In this document: positions 35,328 to 43,763 of the stretch, piece by piece
How the letters are laid out: each line of letters opens with the position of its first letter
How positions within the stretch are numbered: the stretch's first letter is position 1
NCBI GenBank assembly: GCA_020845575.1
Contig: JADLFL010000035.1
Location: 62,001-126,000, forward strand
Source of the DNA: Acidobacteriota bacterium
GTDB lineage: Bacteria > Acidobacteriota > Vicinamibacteria > Vicinamibacterales > Vicinamibacteraceae
Length of the DNA stretch: 64,000 bases
Direction of reading: 5' to 3'
Position numbers and translations under genes: made by a program
The notes under the pieces: generated by a model
Seen by the model: the letters and a program-made list of their open reading frames with translations, nothing else
Database searches by the model: none
What the model was told of the DNA's origin: nothing

Positions 35328-38300
35328 TATCGCCCGCCGACCTCGACCGTCCACGTCACCGGCGCTGCCAGCGGGTGCCCGTGTCGGCTGACAAGGGGAC
35401 CGTCCAGGGTCGCCACATAGCGCACACCTGGGACGAGGTCAGCGGTCGGCTTCAGCGTCATCCGTCGCGCATCGACGTCGTAGTGGACGCTGCCGGTCAC
35501 CCCGTTGGACCCGCGGGACGGTGCCTCCGGACGCCACGTCACGCGGGCGCGCTCCACGGTGTCCGGCGCCACGTCCGTATTGAAGAGCACCTGCATCGAC
35601 GGGCGCGTGTCTCCGGCCGCGTCGTCGAGAGGCACGGTGGCAAGCGCGGCCAGGCGCCCCTCGATGCGCACCGACACTCGCGCATCGGCCTCGTCGAAGC
35701 CGTCGTTGACCACCACGCGGAAGGTCGGGTTCGGCCCGGGTTCGAGGCGCGCCGTGTCCACCGTGAAGCTCGCGCTGTCGAGCCACATCGCCAGCGTGCT
35801 CCATCCGGCTTCTCCGCCGTCGCTGCTGTAGAGCACCGTGGCCTGCAACGGCTCGTCGTCGGCGTCGGTCGCCTCCCAGGTCAGCACGATGTCGCCGTCA
35901 ACACGCTGAGCCGGCGTCGGCGACGTGATCGTCACGATCGGCGGGTGCGCCGAACGCTCACGGCGTGCGAGCACGGCGCCGTCCTTCGACAGCACGAGAC
36001 TGCGCGCCGTGTCCGACCAGGGCAAGGTGGCCCGGAAGACGCCGGTCGCCTCTCCGTGCGCGGATGCGGCGACGTCGAATCGTGTCGTCCCCACGACGGA
36101 ACCGGAGCCATCGAGCAGCGACAGCTCGTAATCGCCTCCGGTCTGTGGCTCTGGCAGCGCCGTACCGCTGACGAGGGGACCGAGCCATGCCGAGGCCCTG
36201 GTCTGGTCGACATGCCCCGCCAGCCCCACCCGTCTGGGGCCGTCGGCGCGCGCCTGTGCGGGAATCGACTGGAGGGATGTCGAGGCGAACAGGACGGGCG
36301 ACTGCGCTGCGACACGCCGTGCCGCGAACAGGTTGTTGCGTTCGATGAGCTGCTGGATCTTGTGGTAATGGTGCGTGGCGATGAACGTGTTCCGATACGG
36401 CACGGTCGCCGGGAACATCAGCGGAACGATGCGCGGTCCTTCGCCGTTGCCTTCGGTGGACGACTTGTTCCAGCCCGTCCACCCCGGAGGCAGGATGCGG
36501 AACCCTTCGATGCCGTCGTACTGGAAGACGGGCGACTCGCGCATCTTGTCGAGCGCCTGATACTCCGCGGTCGTCGTGTAGTAGGGGATGTGGTCGAGCA
36601 ACAGGTAGTGGCCCACCTCGTGCACCCACGCGTAGATGTAGCGATCGCGCAGCGCCGGGTCATCGTCGAACAGGCTCCGGATGGCGCCTGGCGCGCCCTG
36701 CGTCAGCAACACGTCCGCCCTGCCCCCGCTCAAGAACGGACTCGGGCCGAAGCCAAGGACGAGGTCGGCGTCCGTCGCGTGCAGCGTCGCGTACGACATG
36801 GTCAGTTCCGACGCGAGGATGTTGGCGGCGTTCTGCGCAATCGGCTCGCCCTCGAACAAGAGACGCGCGCCAAGCAGTTGCGCGTGCATGCTGGGCCCCA
36901 TCACCATCGTCCCGCGGTAGCGTCCCTGGATGGACTGCAACGGGAACACCTGGAGCGCGAATTGCTCCCCCTTCGAGTAGATGGTGTGCAGGGTCCTGAT
37001 GGTGGATTCGGGCGGCCAGGGAAACCAGTCGCCAATCGCCATCTGGTAGTAGTCGATCTTCAGTTTGGGTTCCGGCTTCCAGTAATTGGCCGGACACCGC
37101 GTGTGGTAGATGGTCTCCCAGGCGCCGGGTGCGGTCTCGGCTGCAATCTCCACCCGCAGCTGCCGCCCTTCGTGCCCCTGTGGTGACCAACCGAACAGGT
37201 TCGCCGAGTGCTCGGCCTTCGCCTGAGAGAGGGATCTGGACGCCCAGAGATCCGGCCGCACGAACTCGTGCGTAACCGAGGCCAGTGTCGTGCCAGACGC
37301 GTCCTTCAGCGTTACGCGCCCGTTGAACGACTGCAGCTGGTCGTCGGCGTGCACGGCCGGGTGCTGCGCCCAGTCGGCATAGATGCGTGCGACGGCCGGC
37401 TTGTTCCTGATGAGCGGAGCGTCGCGAACGGTCTGCAGGACGTGGCACGAGAGGTTGTGAGAGAGCGACGTCCTGTCGTCGTGACGGAAGACGAGCCGGC
37501 TGTGGAAGCTCCAGGCGTGGTAGCCCTCGCCCGACGGGTCGTCCAGCTCTTCGCCGTTGCGACCACGCACGCCGTCCGGGCCCGTCTTGACACGAGCCTC
37601 GTAGCGGACGCCGCTGAGCAGCGGCTCGCCCGACACCAGCACGGCCAGGCGTTCGCCGCGCGCGATGCGGGCGGGCACCGGCACGAACAGCCCGGCGGGA
37701 TCCCGGTAGCCGAGCTGAAAGGTCGTGTCATCCAGCGTACGCGGGTCGTACGGCGCGCTGAACGATACGCGCGGCTCCGCGCCCGAGCGCTCGTGCCGCG
37801 CGTTGTCATCCGGCGAGGTGCTGCGGATGGTGAAGGGCGTGCTGGCGCACCCCTCGTACGAGACGATGCCCTGGCTGCGTGCCGCCTGCAGGTCGAGGCT
37901 GAAGGAGCCCTTGAACGTCAGCGCCTGCATGGGGCCTGACGCGTCGTCGTCGGTGTTCTCGAGCACGACGTCGAAGGTCGCCTCGACGCGGTCGTGCGTG
38001 TGGATCACGAGGTCGACCGTACCCGCGGCGTATCGGAAGCTCGCGACGTCATCCAGGCCGAACGGTGAACGAGCCGGTGGCTGGCGTTCGTCCGGCGCCG
38101 ACGGCGCCGACGCCGCGGGATCCACGCCGATGCGCTCGCGGGCCTCCACCGGCGTGCCGCCGACCATCTCCGCGAGCCCGCGCAGGCCACTCAGCACCGC
38201 GCCCATGGTGTTGACCGAGAGCGCCTGCTCGGACGCACGATAGCGCTCCAGCGTGTCATGGAACTGGAGGGTGAACTGCGGCTGCACGCGGTACTTCGCG

Positions 38301-39208
38301 CCGCCGTCGCGCAGGTTGCGCAGGTCCGCTCGAAAGAGGGCATACGCCAGCGTCGTGGGGTCCCAGGCCGAGAAGGCGAACCGGCAGACGCCGGGCGACG
38401 CTTGCCGCAGATAGAGTCCGGCAATGGGCTTGACCGTGGCTTCGAGCGTTGTCCCGACGGCGCCTGAGGTCGTGCCGGCGAAGCGGGTGACGGGCGCCTC
38501 TGCACGCGTCGTCTCCGGGGTGCGAGCGACAGGGCGCTCGCCCACCGTCACCTCTGCCGACATCTGGTGCCGGCCTCCGTCCCCGTCGACCACGACGAGG
38601 GCGACCGTGAAGGTGCCTTCCTGCTGCCAGGTGTGCCGGACGCGCCAGAGGTCCTCACCCACCTCGGTCGTCCCGTCACCGAAGTCCCAGTGCCAGGTGA
38701 GGGTGTCCTTCGGCGTGTCGGTCACCCGGCCGGTCAACTCCAGCGTCCTGGGCGCATCATCGAGCCGGACGATGGAGAGCGGCGCGATGCGCGGCGCGAC
38801 GTTGTCGATCATGATCTGGCGGGTCCGCGTGCTGATGGTCCCACGGGCGTTCTTCACCTCGACGGTGACGCTGTAGGCGCCCTGCTGCCCGAATACGTGC
38901 GAGACGGTCGGGCGCGTGCCGGTATTGACAGGGGGCGTCCCGTCGCCGAAGGTCCAGACGATCTCGTAGGGCTCCTGCCCCACGGCATCGAACATGCCCC
39001 CGCCTGGGCGCGCCATGCGCGGCCTGAGCATCTCGCCAGCGGGGCCGAGGTCCACCTCGCCCGAGAAATGGGCGGTGAAGAAGACAGTGGACGTCTCGGG
39101 CGCGCGGGCGACGCTCTCGATGCGTACGTCCTGCGCGCGGACAGCCTGTGCGGTGACGAGCAGGACCGACAGTGCCAGTGCGACGCCGCGCAGTGAAGGG
39201 CAGTTCAT
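35327..39208 (-). CDS. Very large secreted PKD/Ig-domain zinc metalloprotease-like protein
   Basis: A 1293-residue protein with signal peptide MNCPSLRGVALALSVLLVTA. Two PKD domains follow (VWTFGDGTPPVNTG, WHWDFGDGTTEVGEDLW). A Big_5-type Ig domain is seen near 480-580 (SFSAPYDPRTLDDTTFQLGY) and another near the C-terminus. The centre has AWVHEVGHYLLLDH, a zincin HExxH motif with the Glu for catalysis. It is likely an extracellular or surface protease. It is cargo between attachment copies E and F and contributes nearly 4 kb; no export partner is adjacent. Confidence 0.82.
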   Translation of the reverse strand: MNCPSLRGVALALSVLLVTAQAVRAQDVRIESVARAPETSTVFFTAHFSGEVDLGPAGEMLRPRMARPGGGMFDAVGQEPYEIVWTFGDGTPPVNTGTRPTVSHVFGQQGAYSVTVEVKNARGTISTRTRQIMIDNVAPRIAPLSIVRLDDAPRTLELTGRVTDTPKDTLTWHWDFGDGTTEVGEDLWRVRHTWQQEGTFTVALVVVDGDGGRHQMSAEVTVGERPVARTPETTRAEAPVTRFAGTTSGAVGTTLEATVKPIAGLYLRQASPGVCRFAFSAWDPTTLAYALFRADLRNLRDGGAKYRVQPQFTLQFHDTLERYRASEQALSVNTMGAVLSGLRGLAEMVGGTPVEARERIGVDPAASAPSAPDERQPPARSPFGLDDVASFRYAAGTVDLVIHTHDRVEATFDVVLENTDDDASGPMQALTFKGSFSLDLQAARSQGIVSYEGCASTPFTIRSTSPDDNARHERSGAEPRVSFSAPYDPRTLDDTTFQLGYRDPAGLFVPVPARIARGERLAVLVSGEPLLSGVRYEARVKTGPDGVRGRNGEELDDPSGEGYHAWSFHSRLVFRHDDRTSLSHNLSCHVLQTVRDAPLIRNKPAVARIYADWAQHPAVHADDQLQSFNGRVTLKDASGTTLASVTHEFVRPDLWASRSLSQAKAEHSANLFGWSPQGHEGRQLRVEIAAETAPGAWETIYHTRCPANYWKPEPKLKIDYYQMAIGDWFPWPPESTIRTLHTIYSKGEQFALQVFPLQSIQGRYRGTMVMGPSMHAQLLGARLLFEGEPIAQNAANILASELTMSYATLHATDADLVLGFGPSPFLSGGRADVLLTQGAPGAIRSLFDDDPALRDRYIYAWVHEVGHYLLLDHIPYYTTTAEYQALDKMRESPVFQYDGIEGFRILPPGWTGWNKSSTEGNGEGPRIVPLMFPATVPYRNTFIATHHYHKIQQLIERNNLFAARRVAAQSPVLFASTSLQSIPAQARADGPRRVGLAGHVDQTRASAWLGPLVSGTALPEPQTGGDYELSLLDGSGSVVGTTRFDVAASAHGEATGVFRATLPWSDTARSLVLSKDGAVLARRERSAHPPIVTITSPTPAQRVDGDIVLTWEATDADDEPLQATVLYSSDGGEAGWSTLAMWLDSASFTVDTARLEPGPNPTFRVVVNDGFDEADARVSVRIEGRLAALATVPLDDAAGDTRPSMQVLFNTDVAPDTVERARVTWRPEAPSRGSNGVTGSVHYDVDARRMTLKPTADLVPGVRYVATLDGPLVSRHGHPLAAPVTWTVEVGGR

Positions 39209-39237
39209 TCTTAAAGCCTATAGCAGGCCACCCTCCT

Positions 39238-39372
39238 GGCTTCAGCAACCGCTGGTAGCCGGCCGCCATCCGGATGGACCACCATGGATTACACGCGTGC
39301 CTCGAGATCAGGAGGCGGCTTGGCGGCTTCCTCCTTCCGGACGCGGCGAGTCAGGGACGACGCTCGCTTCTC
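39238..39372 (+). pseudogene. Remnant of a second AbiEii-like nucleotidyltransferase gene
   Basis: 39238-39270 matches the SNRWYPAAI segment of the gene at 33995-34702, with a stop in place of the Pro codon. 39318-39372 matches its LGGFLLPDAASQARRG segment near the C-terminus. The sequence between is deleted. It lies just before the left arm of copy F, the same relative position as the intact gene to copy E. Confidence 0.6.
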
Positions 39373-39428
39373 GAGGCGCGCGCAGGAGTCTCAATGGAGC
39401 GTCAGTGCCCCGCACGGAGGAGGACTTT

Positions 39429-39528
39429 GGCACTATTTGGGCAGCGACGGAGAATCGCCAATTCAAGAGACCTGGAAGTCTCTCAGCAACAAGGAGTTAG
39501 GCTGGCTGGGAGGCAGGGATTCGAATTC
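39429..39528 (+). repeat. Attachment copy F with conserved left arm (left end of the defence island)
   Basis: The left arm starts GGCACTATTTGGGCAGCGAC and contains AGAGAC and GTCTCT half-sites. The core (39503-39528) matches the tRNA-Gln 3' end (56969-56991) over 23 bases in direct orientation. This is the expected partner of the tRNA-proximal site for the island with the intact integrase. Confidence 0.8.
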
Positions 39529-39576
39529 GGAGAGAGGCCTTTTCGCAACGGGCTGATGGCGCTGGACTTCTGGTGT

Positions 39577-39601
39577 TAACCGCTTGTGGCACAAGTGGTT
39601 A
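39577..39601 (+). repeat. Conserved hairpin in the right arm of copy F
   Basis: TAACCGCTTG-TGGCA-CAAGTGGTTA. Relative to copies B and C one stem base changed C to T, which still pairs with G as G-U, and the loop differs. From 39602 to 39692 there is no gene. Confidence 0.6.
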
Positions 39602-39692
39602 CAGCGCTTCGATTCGTGCACTGCCGTCCCCTCCACTCCTCCCGTTTTCACTGCCGTTTTGGAGACATTCTGGAGACGCCCTCTCGCCCACC

Positions 39693-40910
39693 TCACACGA
39701 GCGGTGCGCGAGCGACGTCTCGCTTGGCGAAGTCAGACGCCATCAGATACACGAACTGAGACGGTTGGCTGGTCAAGAACTCTTGGATGAACTCGCCAAA
39801 CGACCCGGCCAGGATTCGCGCGAAGTGCTGTGGTCGGTATCGAGTGATCGAGCCGAGATAGTAGGCGATGGCGTAGATGCTCAGTGCCTGTGGCAGCAGG
39901 CTGGCGTGCTCAGCAACTGGACTGGCGTACAGGTAGTACCGGCGGAACGGTCGAATCGATGTCACCGTTGACCAGATGTATGGCCTCAGAGTCGCGACCA
40001 GGGCGGCGAGCTTGTCGGCCGTCCGGCCTGAGTACGGCATGGGGGCAATCTGCTCCAGCTGAACCGCGAACTTGCCGCTGACGTTGTCGTCACAGCCTTC
40101 GATCTCCCTGAACGCGCCTTTGAGGCGTGTTTCCTTCAGTAACTCCTTCCGCGTCTTTCCAACACGGTCGAGGTCGTCCTCCAAGATGCGGAAGGTTGCC
40201 CACAGTTGCTTCGGCGTGGCGGAATGGTTGAAGGGAATCGAGTCGATGGCGAAGAACCGTTCGTCTGCACCAGCCGCGTCACACCAGATTCGATGGCCAG
40301 GCACGATCTGCGGCAAGAGCAGTGGCACCTGGTAGCTGGTCTTGGTCGCGATGGGGGAGGCACCCAGAGCGGCTCCGAAATCCGCGAACAGATTGGGACC
40401 TCGATTCCCCGGGGATGGATGGACCTCCAGAGACGCGTCCTGGAGTTCCTTGCCGCCAGGAGGAAGCTGCTCGCTCACGCCGTGCTGCGCTCGATCGAAC
40501 GTCGTCCGAACACCCTGCGTCAGCGCGAACGCTTTCGCGAGATTCATGAAGCTGTAGTAGAGCGGCAGTGGCTTCGCGGCCCACTCTCGGACGCCTACGG
40601 CACTCCGGTAGAAGAACTCTGCCTGCTCGAGGGACGACAACGCCTCGTCACGCGCCACGGGCGGACATCGATCTCGAGTACTGATGTGGATTAGCGCCCA
40701 CGGGTTGCTGGCGTAGACGTGCGAGTGCAACCCGTACCGTCGATTGGTGCGGTAGGTCGGCCAGTACGAGAACGCTATCGGGCGACTCTTGATCGTGACT
40801 GGCGATCCAGCGCGTGGTTTCGCAAGTTTGGGCATCGGAAAAGGGCTCCAATGTGACAGTCCTGAGACATGCAAACGCCTGACGCTACCTTCGATCTGCG
40901 CCCTCGTCAT
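39693..40910 (-). CDS. YaaC-like protein
   Basis: A 405-residue protein with the YaaC-family core: RYGLHSHVYASNPWALIHIS, SLEQAEFFYRSAVG, KPLPLYYSFMNLAKAFALTQ and a C-terminal block SIYAIAYYLGSITRYRPQHF. YaaC proteins have no established biochemical role. The ATG at 40910 overlaps the upstream gene by 26 bases; ATG 40835 is also possible. With its upstream partner it forms a two-gene unit divergent from the restriction operon and next to the island end, which suggests a defence or regulatory role (inference). Confidence 0.75.
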   Translation of the reverse strand: MTRAQIEGSVRRLHVSGLSHWSPFPMPKLAKPRAGSPVTIKSRPIAFSYWPTYRTNRRYGLHSHVYASNPWALIHISTRDRCPPVARDEALSSLEQAEFFYRSAVGVREWAAKPLPLYYSFMNLAKAFALTQGVRTTFDRAQHGVSEQLPPGGKELQDASLEVHPSPGNRGPNLFADFGAALGASPIATKTSYQVPLLLPQIVPGHRIWCDAAGADERFFAIDSIPFNHSATPKQLWATFRILEDDLDRVGKTRKELLKETRLKGAFREIEGCDDNVSGKFAVQLEQIAPMPYSGRTADKLAALVATLRPYIWSTVTSIRPFRRYYLYASPVAEHASLLPQALSIYAIAYYLGSITRYRPQHFARILAGSFGEFIQEFLTSQPSQFVYLMASDFAKRDVARAPLV

Positions 40911-41847
40911 CGAACCGCTCCAGCCAAGTCCGCCCGGCGGCTACACGCAGGCCATCAGCACGGAGAGCAAGTTCGTCATGCTGCGGCGCTACATCCGCGG
41001 CCACGGCTCTCGCTTCGGCCCACTGCCCCGCCCGCAGTAGACGAAGCACGGTCGCGTCGATTGACACCCTGACGTCCAGTCGCTCGTCGATCACCGTTAC
41101 CAGACCCTCGCCCACCGCTCGTGTCGGCACGATCTCACTGAAAAGCGCCAGGATCGGTTCGTAGTAGAACCGCCAGCTGTCGGCCGATACGTCGACGACG
41201 ACTGGGTGTCTGATTCGCATAGGATCTGGTGTTGGGTCCCGCCAGAAGAACTGCAGGACGTCCTTCCTGAAGAACGCGATGCAACCTGCGTTGACGGTTG
41301 GAGCCGATCCGCTGATGGCCGTGACCCGCTCTGCCTGCTCCTTCGCGCGCTGCTTCGCGGTCGCCGACGGCTGACTGATTCTGCCCTTGCATTCCAGCGC
41401 GATCCAGTTTCCCGCTCTGGTCTGTCCAACCAGGTCCGGACGAGAGCGCCCGGCGAGCTGCGCATTGAGTTGAGGGCGAAACACGTCTAAATGCAGCAGC
41501 CATGGCGCGTCGAGGCACTTGTCGGCAAACAGCTTCGCCACCGCAAGGCCGAGGAAGTAGTTGACGGCGCCCTTCTCTGACGGGTCGAGCGTTCGCGCGG
41601 CCTGCGTCCTTCGGAGTCGTCGGCCTGCGGGTCCGGCCTGTTCGAGGGACATTCGCACCAATGACAGGCGGAACAGCGCCTCGTACCAAGAGGCGGTGCC
41701 GTGCCGGAACACGTACTGCCGATTGGGCCGACCGACTGTCATTGCAGCCCACAGCAGATCGTCCCACGTAAGGCTTAAGGTTCCTGTCCCGCTGGCCACG
41801 CCGGTCCCCGTCGAGAAGTCTTCGGATTCGTAGTCGATTTGCAGCAT
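40885..41847 (-). CDS. Hypothetical protein with a PD-(D/E)XK nuclease-like motif
   Basis: A 320-residue protein from ATG 41847 (the frame is open to 41955). It contains RSRPDLVGQTRAGN followed by WIALECKGRISQPS: the Pro-Asp, thirteen residues, then Glu-Cys-Lys spacing fits the PD-(D/E)XK nuclease core. A helix with AKQRAKEQAERV follows, as expected. The first about 90 residues include WDDLLWAAMTVGRPNRQYVF and are unassigned. It probably cuts or binds nucleic acid together with the YaaC-like protein; I do not recognise the pair as a described system. Confidence 0.65.
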   Translation of the reverse strand: MLQIDYESEDFSTGTGVASGTGTLSLTWDDLLWAAMTVGRPNRQYVFRHGTASWYEALFRLSLVRMSLEQAGPAGRRLRRTQAARTLDPSEKGAVNYFLGLAVAKLFADKCLDAPWLLHLDVFRPQLNAQLAGRSRPDLVGQTRAGNWIALECKGRISQPSATAKQRAKEQAERVTAISGSAPTVNAGCIAFFRKDVLQFFWRDPTPDPMRIRHPVVVDVSADSWRFYYEPILALFSEIVPTRAVGEGLVTVIDERLDVRVSIDATVLRLLRAGQWAEARAVAADVAPQHDELALRADGLRVAAGRTWLERFDDEGADRR

Positions 41848-41921
41848 GTTGGCTGACGGCTCCAGCAGGAGGCTCTCGGAAACCCAGAAAGAACGCGAAC
41901 GCGCGGATTCTAGCCGAACTG

Positions 41922-41950
41922 TTGACCTTCGTTCCCGTTTCGGATACGTT
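41922..41950 (+). promoter_or_regulatory. Promoter of the restriction/DarTG operon
   Basis: TTGACC (41922-41927), a 17-base spacer and TACGTT (41945-41950). It sits in the divergent gap between the nuclease-like gene and the winged-helix gene. If real, the TTG at 41922 is part of the -35 and the winged-helix protein starts further in, at TTG 41961 or GTG 42003. Confidence 0.45.
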
Positions 41951-42269
41951 TGCACCCGACTTGAGAACAGCCGTCACGGTCCCATCGCGCGACCCGGCCG
42001 CCGTGCTCTTCGGCAGCACGCGGCGGCGTGTCCTCGGTTGGCTCCTCGGCCATGCGGACGACGCGTTCTACCTGCGTGAGCTGGCGCGCCACACGGGCAC
42101 GGCCGTCGGCGCTGCGCAGCGGGAGTTGGAGCAGCTGACTGCAGCCGGGCTCGTCGTGCGAGAGGTGCGAGGGAATCAGGTGTACTTCCAGGCCAATCGG
42201 GAAGCTCCGATCTTTCCGGAGCTGCAGGGGCTGTTTGCCAAGACCGGCGCGGCCGACGAGGGGCGTTGA
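41922..42269 (+). CDS. Winged-helix (ArsR-like) regulator at the head of the restriction operon
   Basis: Up to 115 residues. The DNA-binding domain is RRRVLGWLLGHADDAFYLRE, LARHTGTAVGAAQRELEQL, then VREVRGNQVYFQANREAP. This type is often found next to nucleotidyltransferase or restriction genes. The true start is unsure because a likely -35 overlaps the first codon. Its stop is four bases before hsdM, so it is probably the operon's regulator, delaying restriction after transfer (inference). Confidence 0.75.
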   Translation: MTFVPVSDTFAPDLRTAVTVPSRDPAAVLFGSTRRRVLGWLLGHADDAFYLRELARHTGTAVGAAQRELEQLTAAGLVVREVRGNQVYFQANREAPIFPELQGLFAKTGAADEGR

Positions 42270-42272
42270 AGC

Positions 42273-43763
42273 ATGAGCCCCGACCTCCGCCAGCACCTCT
42301 GGAACTGCGCCGAAATCCTCCGCGGCAGCGCCGTCGACCGCACGGACTGGAAGGCGTACATCCTGCCCCTCCTGTTCTTCAAGCGCATCTCCGATGTCTG
42401 GGACGAGGAAACGACTGACGCGGCGGCCCTCTTCGGCGACGCGGACCCCGTGGATTTTCCTGAGGTGCATCGCTTCACCGTCCCGGCGGGTTGCCACTGG
42501 CGCGACGTGCGAGAGACAGCGGCCAACGTCGGCGCGGCGCTGTCGCGCGCCATGCGCGAGATCGAACGCGCGAATCCCGACGCGCTCTACCGCGTGTTCG
42601 GCGCCGCCGACTGGGGCAACCGGGAAATCCTCACCGACGAGATCCTGAAGGACCTGCTCGAGGGTCTGTCGGAAGTCTCGCTCGGCAACAAGGCCGTCAC
42701 CACTGACGCACTCGGTGATGCGTACGAATACCTGATCGGCAAGTTCGCCGACGTAACCAAGCGCAAGAAGGCCGGCGAGTTCTACACGCCGCGCTCCGTC
42801 GTCCGCATGATGGTGGAGCTGCTCGACCCGAAGGCGGGCGAAAGCATCTATGACCCTGCGTGCGGTACGGGCGGCATGCTGCTCGGCGCCATCGAGCACG
42901 TGCAGCGCGGTGGCGGCGACGCGCGCACGTTCTTCGGAAAGATCTACGGCCAGGAGAAGAACCTGACCACCGCGTCCATCGCGCGCATGAACCTCGTGCT
43001 GCACGGCATCGAGGACTTCCAGGTGGTGCGCGAGGACACGCTGCGCAGCCCGGCGTTCACGGATTCGAGCACCGGCGGCCTTGCCACGTTCGACTGCGTC
43101 ATCGCGAATCCGCCGTTCTCGCTCAAGGAGTGGGGGCGCGATCTGTGGGAGGCGGATCCCTGGGGCCGCGCCGCGTTCGGCCTGCCACCCGAGAGCTACG
43201 GCGACTTCGCGTGGGTGCAGCACATGGTGGCGTCGATGGCCGCACGCACGGGACGCATGGCGGTGGTGCTGCCGCAGGGCGCGCTGTTCCGGAAGGACGC
43301 AGAGGGCCGCATCCGGAAGGCGCTGCTCGAACGGGATCTCATCGAGGCCGTCATCGGCCTCGCTCCGAACGTCTTCTACGGCACGGGCCTCGCTCCGGCG
43401 GTGGTCGTGCTGCGCCGCACCAAGCCGGCCGCGCGCAAGCGCAAGGTGCTTGTTGCCGATGCGTCGAGCCTGTTCCGCAAGGGCCGGGCGCAGAACTTCC
43501 TCGACCCGGAGCACGCCACCGAGATCGTTGGCTGGTCTCGTGCGTTCCGGGACGTGCCGGACCGCGTGAAGATCGTGACCCTCGATGACATCGAGGCCGA
43601 GGACTGGACGCTGAACATCTCGCGCTACGTGATGCCGCCGGTGGGGGAGGACACTCCGTCGTTGCCCGACGCCGTCGCGGCGTTCAAGCAGGCCGTCGCG
43701 GAGGCACGAGCGGCCGAAGATCGGCTGCGCGAGGTGCTCATCGAGGGAGGCTGGCTGTCGTGA
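42273..43763 (+). CDS. hsdM: Type I restriction-modification DNA methyltransferase, first copy
   Basis: A 496-residue N6-adenine methyltransferase. HsdM N-terminal helices (WKAYILPLLFFKRISDVWDE) precede the SAM motif DPACGTGGMLLGA (about 193) and catalytic NPPF (about 278) in VIANPPFSLKEWGR. Family members bind HsdS to form M2S. The downstream hsdM starts at a GTG overlapping this stop by four bases. The two HsdM proteins are clearly paralogous yet diverged. Confidence 0.93.
   Translation: MSPDLRQHLWNCAEILRGSAVDRTDWKAYILPLLFFKRISDVWDEETTDAAALFGDADPVDFPEVHRFTVPAGCHWRDVRETAANVGAALSRAMREIERANPDALYRVFGAADWGNREILTDEILKDLLEGLSEVSLGNKAVTTDALGDAYEYLIGKFADVTKRKKAGEFYTPRSVVRMMVELLDPKAGESIYDPACGTGGMLLGAIEHVQRGGGDARTFFGKIYGQEKNLTTASIARMNLVLHGIEDFQVVREDTLRSPAFTDSSTGGLATFDCVIANPPFSLKEWGRDLWEADPWGRAAFGLPPESYGDFAWVQHMVASMAARTGRMAVVLPQGALFRKDAEGRIRKALLERDLIEAVIGLAPNVFYGTGLAPAVVVLRRTKPAARKRKVLVADASSLFRKGRAQNFLDPEHATEIVGWSRAFRDVPDRVKIVTLDDIEAEDWTLNISRYVMPPVGEDTPSLPDAVAAFKQAVAEARAAEDRLREVLIEGGWLS

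Noticed and set aside
39463..39696. Minus-strand frame across att copy F and similar frames across copies B and C
   Set aside because: Similarity among them follows from the repeated DNA in more than one frame; perhaps integrase 3' ends, but no catalytic motif is present.
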